From Rhodanobacter sp. L36 (lineage in GTDB: Bacteria; Pseudomonadota; Gammaproteobacteria; Xanthomonadales; Rhodanobacteraceae), in assembly GCF_009765755.1 (NCBI RefSeq), contig NZ_LMUV01000002.1, positions 910,578 to 974,577 on the forward strand: a stretch of 64,000 bases of DNA, given 5' to 3'. Positions 53,819-61,800 of this stretch are shown piece after piece. Below the pieces are notes generated by a model. That model was not told the origin of the DNA. It was given only the letters and a program-made list of their open reading frames with translations, and did not search any database. The first letter of the stretch is position 1. Every line of letters begins with the position of its first letter. The position numbers and the translations under genes were made by a program.

Positions 53819-54945
53819 CGCATTTGGTCCGCGCGCGGCAGGCCTTCGCCGAGAATCCGCCGGCGCAGGAACACCATGGCGGGTTTTTCAAACCACAGGT
53901 GGATGGCGATCGCGATCGCGCTGGATACCGCGAGCAGGATGACGATGATCGCGATGGTTACCGGCAGGCTGTGGTGTTCGCCGCGGAGCACCGTGCGTAG
54001 CAGGCCGTAAACGACATACGGATGGATCAGGTAAAGGATGTACGACGACTCGCCGAGCAGAAACAGCGGGCGGTTGTTGACGGTGACGCGGTAGATGCGT
54101 TCGAGCAGAAGCGCCGACAGCACGATCAGGAATGCGGGGATGCCGGAGCTGATTTGCCGGGGCAGCCCGAACCCCTGTTGCGACTCGACATAAAAGATCG
54201 CCACCAGTGACACCAGCAACACGAGCAGCAGGCATATCCTGCCGGCCGCCGCTTCCTGCAGCGCCGCGCGATGCTGCTCGACCCAGTACAGCAGATAGAA
54301 AATGCCGATGCCGAACACGAACTCGAATACCAGCGGACGCGCATAGAACTGCACCGACGGATTCTGCGCACCGCTGGCAGTTATCGCCAGCAGCATCGTG
54401 ATGATGGCCATGCAGCACAGGATCGGCGCGAAGCGTTTCGAGACCAGCAACGCCAGCGAAAAAATCACGTAGAAGTACATCTCGTAGTTGAGCGACCAGC
54501 CCAGCACCAGCGTGGGAAACATGCCGGCGTATGCGGTCTCCCTAGGTATGAAGAACAGCGAACACAGCAGTTGCACGATGTCGGGCTGTGTACTGCGCAG
54601 CAGGTGGGGCGCCACCAGCACCACGCTGAAAAGCGCCAGCGTCGCGACCCAGTAGAACGGCACGACGCGGATCAGCCGGCGCAGAAAAAAGCGGTCCGAG
54701 TTGCGCGAACCGATATACGCAATGATGAATCCACTGATCACGAAAAAGATGTCGACACCACGCGTGCCGATGCTGAGCCTGAGGTGCAAACCCGCTTCGG
54801 ACGTGATGTGCGAATAGACCACCGCGATCGCGGCGATCGCGCGCAGCGTGTTGAGGTTCACCAACAGGGCAGGTTCCGTCCGTCGCACAACATCCTTTTG
54901 CGCGTCCGCGCCGCCGCGCGTGGTGATCATCTCTTGTGTGCTCAT
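53815..54945 (-). CDS. Acyltransferase-3 family membrane protein
   Basis: About 376 residues with ten or so membrane helices. The N-terminal LNTLRAIAAIAVVYSH carries the family His, followed by RGVDIFFVISGFIIAYIGS and FFLRRLIRVVPFYWVATL. The C-terminal SSYILYLIHPYVVYGLLR is also typical. It is a second, distinct member besides that at 2.7-3.9 kb. The role is likely O-acylation of an exopolysaccharide or other surface glycan. Start ATG 54945 is chosen; an in-frame extension to 55020 adds 25 polar residues. Confidence 0.87.
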   Translation of the reverse strand: MSTQEMITTRGGADAQKDVVRRTEPALLVNLNTLRAIAAIAVVYSHITSEAGLHLRLSIGTRGVDIFFVISGFIIAYIGSRNSDRFFLRRLIRVVPFYWVATLALFSVVLVAPHLLRSTQPDIVQLLCSLFFIPRETAYAGMFPTLVLGWSLNYEMYFYVIFSLALLVSKRFAPILCCMAIITMLLAITASGAQNPSVQFYARPLVFEFVFGIGIFYLLYWVEQHRAALQEAAAGRICLLLVLLVSLVAIFYVESQQGFGLPRQISSGIPAFLIVLSALLLERIYRVTVNNRPLFLLGESSYILYLIHPYVVYGLLRTVLRGEHHSLPVTIAIIVILLAVSSAIAIAIHLWFEKPAMVFLRRRILGEGLPRADQMR

Positions 54946-55292
54946 TCCCCTGATCGTCCTGGTATAGGTGATCGACCGGCCGGCCACGATGTGCGCGACC
55001 GACAGATCAGATGCTGGCAAGTGGTTCGTGGGTGCCCGGTTGCACGGACCGGATTCTCAAGCCCAGCGGTTCGGTGTGACGAAGATCGTTTTTACCCGGC
55101 ACGTTGGCCTTGACGAATAGTGGCGCGCCGCCGCAGACCACACAACCAGTCTTTTGCCACCCACCGTCTGGCCGAATGCCGGATCAGTGGCGCATGGCGC
55201 GGCGCTACGCCCGGAATTCACCGAAGCTCGGTTCGTGGGCCGATCACGACGAAAGTTTTAGCTGAGCGCAGAACAAACTTCGATCCAGCACG
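54946..55292. other. Intergenic region, nothing recognised
   Basis: About 347 bases upstream of the acyltransferase gene and downstream of the small secreted-protein gene. It holds a CGACCGGCCGGCCACG inverted-repeat-like stretch near 54971 but no open frame with a ribosome-binding site, no tRNA and no clear terminator. The acyltransferase promoter should lie here. Confidence 0.4.
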
Positions 55293-55724
55293 TCACTTGG
55301 CTTGCGGGAAGCGCAACTGTCCGTTGTTGTAGTACTTCCCCAGACACCTGATGAGCTTGTCGGTGTCGGCCCTGATCTTGGCGGCCTTCTCATCAGGAAA
55401 TGACTTCGGATTCGTGCTGGCCTGGAACGCAGCGAGATTGTCGGTGGAAGCCGAAATTTCGTTCGTGCATACGCTTGCATTCGTCGCCGCGTTCAACATG
55501 TTGGCCGGAAATAAAAGTGGCAAGACGAAAAATACTTCCTGGTTCGTCGCCTGTGACATCGCCGAAATCAATGCACTGGTCCGAGCGCCCGAATGCTGAT
55601 TGCGCATGGCGTTATCAATGGAGGATTTGAATTTCTGCGAGAAGGGCGAGCCGGGCGACTGCTGAGCCGCTGCCGAAAGGCCGGTGGCAATGAAAAGAAC
55701 CAAGGTCAGAACGGTCCGCAGCAT
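55293..55724 (-). CDS. Small secreted protein, unknown
   Basis: A 143-residue protein with a clear signal peptide (LRTVLTLVLFIATGLSAAAQ/QS) and a strong ribosome-binding site (GGAGGAAGAC before ATG 55724). The mature part of about 123 residues is helical and has only two cysteines (in ASVCTNEIS and LIRCLGKYY), which could form one disulphide. I do not recognise a domain. It lies 90 bases downstream of the glucan-synthase gene on the same strand and could be cotranscribed. A periplasmic role is inferred only from the signal peptide. Confidence 0.75.
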   Translation of the reverse strand: MLRTVLTLVLFIATGLSAAAQQSPGSPFSQKFKSSIDNAMRNQHSGARTSALISAMSQATNQEVFFVLPLLFPANMLNAATNASVCTNEISASTDNLAAFQASTNPKSFPDEKAAKIRADTDKLIRCLGKYYNNGQLRFPQAK

Positions 55725-55814
55725 GTCTTCCTCCAAGGCGAGTTTCCGCAACCTATGCCAGCAGGTCATTCGGGTCAACGCCTTCGACCCGTGGCCGATG
55801 TTTGTGCATGCGTT

Positions 55815-58800
55815 CTACACGACCCGCGGGTAGTCGAGTTCGACGCTGTGCTCCACGCCATCGTCGGCGAGCGGAATCTTTCCATCCGCTTGCTCGACGC
55901 CGTCCAGCCAGATGCGGTTGCGGGAAACGGCATCGCTTTGCCGCACGTTGATGCGGTACCACGTGTCGCGATGGCGATAGCTCATGGAGAAACCATCCCA
56001 GTCGGCAGGCAGCACCGGTGCAAAGCGCAGCTGTCCGTTTTCGAGACGCAACCCAAGCAGCGATTCGAGGATGAGCCGGTACAGCCAGCCGGCCGAGCCG
56101 GTGTACCAGCTCCAGCCTCCACGGCCGATGTGCGGTTCGACGGCGTAGACGTCCGCGGTGACGACATAAGGTTCCACCTTGTAGACGTCCATTTGCGCGG
56201 CGTCGATACCGTGGTTGACCGGGTTGATCATGCGCAGCAGTTCCCATGCGCGCGTGCTGTCGCCGAGTTCGGCAAAGGCCATCGTGGCCCAGATCGCCGC
56301 ATGCGTGTACTGACCGCCGTTCTCACGCACACCGGGCACATAACCCTTGATGTAGCCCGGGTCGAGTGGCGAGGTGTCGAATGGCGGATCGAGCAGCTGG
56401 ACCAGCCCGGCATCGCGCCGCACGAGATGCTGCTCGAGCGAGGTCATCGCCTGTTGCTGGCGCTCAGGTGAGGCGGCACCCGACAACACCGACCAGCTCT
56501 GTGCGATCGAATCGATGCGGCACTCGACGTTGGTGTGCGTGCCCAGCGGCGTGCCATCGTCGAAATACGCGCGGCGATACCACGCGCCGTCCCAACCGTG
56601 TTGTTCGAGCGCGACGCGCAGCTTGGCGACCTCGCTGTCGCAGCGTTGTGCAAACGCTTCGTCGTTGCGCAATCGGGCGACCTCGGCGAAGCGCGTCATC
56701 ACCTCGCACGAGAAGAAACCCAGCCAGATGCTTTCGCCGCGGCCGGCTTCGCCGACACGGTTCATGCCGTCGTTCCAGTCGCCGCTGCCGATCAGCGGCA
56801 GGCCGTGAACGCCGCGCGCGAGGCCGTGTTCGATCGCGCGTACGCAATGGCGATAGAGCGATTCGCGCAGGCCGGATTGCTGCGGCAGGTCGTAATACGA
56901 CTCTTCGCCAGGCAGCAGCGGACGGCCTTCGATGTAGCCGACGGTTTCGTCCAGCACTTTGTGGTCACCAGTCGCCAGCACGTAGCGGCTGGCGGCGAGC
57001 GGCAGCCACAGATAGTCGTCGGAACATTGCGTGCGCACGCCGCGATCGAGCGGCGGATGCCACCAGTGCTGAACGTCCCCTTCGGGGAACTGATGCGCCG
57101 CGCACAGCAGTAGTTGTCGACGCGCGATGTCCGGCGCGGCGTGCAGCGTGGCCATCGAATCCTGCAACTGATCGCGGAAACCGAATGCGCCGCCGGACTG
57201 GTAATAGCCACTGCGCGCCCAGATGCGGCACGCGATGGTCTGGTAAAGCAGCCAACCGTTGGCGAGCACGTCGAGCGCCGGCTCCGGTGTGTGCACCTGC
57301 ACCGCACCGAGGATGCGATCCCAGTGCGCGCGCACCTGCGCCAGTGCATCGGCCGCCATCGCGTTGCCACGGAAGCGCTGCACCAGTGCGCCGGCGTCGC
57401 TCGCGTTGCGGCCCAGCCCGAGGCGGAACACGACATCGCGCTGCTCGCCTTCGTCCAGTTCGAGCTTCACCTGCAAGGTGGCGCACGGATCAAGCCCGGC
57501 GCCGAGCCGGCCCGACAGATGCGTACGCGCCAGTTCCGCCGGCATGCGCATGCTGCCGTTGCGACCGAGAAATTCGCTGCGGTCGCCACCGATGCCACGG
57601 CCCGCATCGTCCACATCGAAGAACGCCATGCGATGCGGGAATTCGGTGTTGTATGCATTGCGCGCAAACAACGCGCCGCTGGACGGATCCGACTCGGTGA
57701 CGACGTGCATCGAGGTTTTTTCGCGCAGGTCACCGAGCAGCCATTCGGCGTAGCCGGTGACGCTCAACTGACGTGGCCGCCCCGACGCATTGCGCAGTTT
57801 CAGCACGGAGAATTTCACCGAGGCATCGAGCGCGACGTAGATCCACAGTTCGGAATGGATGCCGTCCTCGACATGCTCGAACACGCTGTAGCCGAAACCG
57901 TGTCGGGTCACGTATTCGCCGCTGCCGCGCGCGGGCAATGGCGTGGGCGACCACACCTGGCCGGTTTCCTCGTCGCGCAGATAGATCGCTTCGCCGCTGC
58001 CGTCGCTGACCGGATCGTTGTGCCACGGCGTGAGGCGGAATTCGTGCGCGTTCTCGCCCCAGGTGTACGCGCTGCCGCTTTCGGAAATCACCGTGCCGAA
58101 ATGCGGATTCGCCAGAATGTTCGACCACGGCGCGGGCGTGGTGTCGCCGGTCGCCAGCACGATCACGTACTCGCGGCCGTCGGCGCTGAAACCGCCGTGC
58201 GGATTGGTGAGTTGCAGATGGTCCTGGCGCGGCGCGAGCGCTTCGGTCGCTGCGGGCGTGGTGGCGATGCGTCGCGCACGCGTCGGCTCGAATCGCGGTG
58301 CGTGTGTCTCCACCACACGCCGACCGATCTGATCGGCGAGGCTGCCGCGACTGTCGGCGAGGATGATCCGCGCACTGGCCTGCACCAGCATGCGATCTTC
58401 ACCGGAGAGTTGCTGCGAAGGGCGCACGAAGATGCCGCCGGGGCGATCGATCAGGCTCGCTTCGCTGCCAGAAGCGATCAGGCCCATGATCTGGTCCTGC
58501 AGCTCTTGGCGATAGCCGGCGCGATCCTCGTTCCAGATCACCAGATCCACCGCCAGCCCTTTCAATCGCCAGTACGCGTGCGCCTGCACCATCTGCCGCA
58601 CGATTTCGATGCGCGCCGGGTCGGCAATCATCAGCAGCACGATCGGCAGATCGCCGGAAATCGATTGTCCCCACAGGCCGGATTGCCCGCGTCGGTTGCC
58701 GATCAGCACGCCCGGCTCGGCACGCAAGTTGGCATTGGGATAAATGATCGACGAGGCCATCTGTTCGTACAGCTGTGCATCGGACAGCGACGCGTTGAGC

Positions 58801-61800
58801 TGGCGCAATAACACCTGGCTGTGCGTCCAGGCGAGATCGAACACGCGATCGGCGAGATGGCGATCGCGATATTTTCCGATCAGGGCCAGGCACGCATCGC
58901 GCGTGTCGGCAATGCCGGTGACCATGTCGATGGTGGCCGATTGTTCCGGTTCCAGCGTGATGCGACACCGAATCGCCACCACCGGATCGAGCACGGAACC
59001 ATCGCTGTTGGAAAGCCGCGAATGGCCCGCTTCCATCGCCAGCGGATGGGCGGCGGTGCGCCCGCGACCGATGAAACGCGCACGGTCGGTTTCATAGGAA
59101 ATCTCGTCGATGTCCGCATTGTGCACGGCCATCAAGTGGCACATCCACGGCACCGCTTCGTCGTGCGAGCGCGGGCGACGCGTGCACACGATCGCCTGCA
59201 GTGCGGGCACCAGTTCCGTCTGCACGAACAACTTGCTGAAGGCCGGATGCAGCGCGTCGGCGATCGGCGGCGCGAGCACCACTTCGGCATACGTGGTGAG
59301 TTCGATGGTGCGACGACTGCGGCTGCGATTGGTAACGCGCGTGCGACGCAGCTCGATGTCGTCCTCGGGCGACACCACGATCTCGGTGTGTGCGTCGATG
59401 TCGCGTTCGCGCACACGGAACTCGGCGCGGGCATCGGAGAAGATTGCCTCGAACACTTCGGTTTTCTTCAGCGTCGGTTGATGCGCGGTCGCCCAGTACG
59501 CGCCGCTCGCCACATCGCGCAGGTAGCAGAACATGCCCCAGTGATCACGCGTGATGTCCTCCTGCCAACGCGTGAGTGCCAATTCGTTGCGACGGCTGTA
59601 GCCGCCGCCGGCGCTGCTGACCATCACGTGATAGCGGCCGTTCGACAGCAATTGGACGGCCGGACGCGCGCGATCCGGATCGGCGAAGACGCGCAGCCGC
59701 GTTTCCGATGCGCGCGGATTGCTGTCCATGTCCGGGAAGCCGGAAGCATGCATGTATTCCGCTGCGGTTTTCGGCACGCGCTCCTGCAGCAGCAGGCTGG
59801 TCGCCTGGAACTGCGGATCGGTTTCGAAGCGACGCTGCATCGGCTTGTCGAGCAGCGCATACGCAAACGCGAGCAGGCTCATGCCCTGGTGGTGGACCAT
59901 GAAGGAACGCACCAGCGCGGAACTCTGTCCCAGCGGCAAACGCGCCGGCGTGTAGTCGATCGCTTCGTACAAACCGAAGCGACCCTGCGCGCCTTCGTCC
60001 ACCAGTCGCTGCAGGTTTTTCGATGCGGGCACCGGCGACACCATCATCGCCAGCGCAGTGGCGTAGGGCGCGATCACCACGTCGTCGCTCAAGCCGCGCT
60101 TGAGGCCGAGCCCGGGCACGCCGAACGCGCGATATTGATACGTGAAGTGCGCGTCCAGCATGTTGTAGCCGGATTCGGAAACGCCCCACGGAATGTTCAA
60201 CTGCCGGCCATATTCGATCTGCCGCGCCACCGCGGCCTGGCACGTCTGATCGAGCAGCGTGCCTTCGTAGCTCGGCATCACCAGCATCGGCATCAGGTAC
60301 TCGAACATCGAGCCGCTCCACGACAGCAGCACCGGTTCGCCGCCGCTGGTGGTGAGCAGGCGTCCGAGCGAGAACCAGTTTTCCTGCGGCAACTGGCCTT
60401 GCGCGATCGCCACGAAACTCGCCAATCGCGCCTCGGATGCGAGCAGGTCGTAGTAGCTGTCGTCGAGGCGTCGTTCGTCGACGTTGTACCCAATCGCCAG
60501 GAGATCGCGCGCGCTGTCGTAGAGGAAGCGGTAATCCATCAGCGCAAGTTCGCCGCTGCGCTGCGCCAGTGCCTCGATGGCGATGATGCGCTCGCGCGCG
60601 AGTTCGCGAATGGCTTCGGCGCCGGCTTCACTCGGCCAGCACAACGGCTCGATGCGCGCCAGCTGCAGCAAGGTCGGAATGCCACGGAATCCGTCGTCCT
60701 CATCGGGCGGCGGATCGAGATTGAACACGCTGGATTCGTCGACCAGATCGCTGCATTGCTCCAGCAACGCGTGCACCCAGAACTCTGCTTCACTGCCGGC
60801 GTCGGCGGTGAATGCGCGCGCCAGTGCATGCGCGTGATCGAGCAGGCGCTGCAACAGTTGCAGTGCTGCGCCGGTCGTGGCGGGCGGCGTTTCGAGCGCT
60901 TCTTCCAGCTCGCGCTGCACCGGGCGCAGTGGCGTCGCGTCCGCATCGCCGAGCGCATCGCCAAGTACCAGCAATGTATCGAGCAGGCCCTGCAGCACCC
61001 GCGGCTGGAACACCGGTTCGTCGAGCAGTGCCAGCAAGCCGGGACGCAGCGTCAGCAGATGGCCGGCGAGGTTGCCGCTGTCGACCGCCGAGATGTACAG
61101 CGGCGCCAGCGGTTGCAAGCTCAGCGTGTCGTACCAGTTGTAGAAGTGTCCGCGATGGCGCGGCAGACTTTGCATCGTGTCCAGCGTGTGGCGCGTGCGA
61201 TCGAGCAGGCGCCCGGCGCTGATGAAACCGAAATCCATCGCGGCAAGATTCGCCAGCAGCGCCAGTCCGATGTTGGTCGGCGATGTGCGATGCGCGACCG
61301 TGAACTGCGGTTTTTCCTGCACGTTGTCCGGCGGCAGCCAGTGATCTTCCGGGCCGACATGCGTATCGAAGAACGCCCACGTGCGACGCGCCAGTGCGCG
61401 CAGGAATCCGCGTTGCGCATGGTTCGGCATGAACGCGCGCGGTACGCGCGGCTGGCTGATCCACCAAGCGATCGTCGGCGACAGCAGCCACAGGATCAGC
61501 AACGGTGCGGCGATCAACAACACCATCGGCCGCTGTATCGCAAGCGCCGCCGTCAGCAACACGGAGAGCAACGGGCCGAACCACATCAGCTTCCACATGG
61601 CACCGGCGCTGTTGCTGCTGTGGCGTTCGACATCGCTCGATGTCTGCCACTGCAGCAGCATGCGTCGGCTGACGGTGATGCGCCACAGCGTGCGCACGAT
61701 CGCGTCGAGGTTGTACAGCGCCTCGTGCGGCAACCAGGCCAGGCCGAGTGCCATGCGTGAAAGATGCTGGCCGCCTGCGCGCAATGCGGCGCGCAGATGC

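Noticed and set aside
58821-61760. 979-residue open frame on the plus strand
   Set aside because: Antisense shadow of the glucan-synthase gene; low-complexity Arg/His/Gln composition and no homology.
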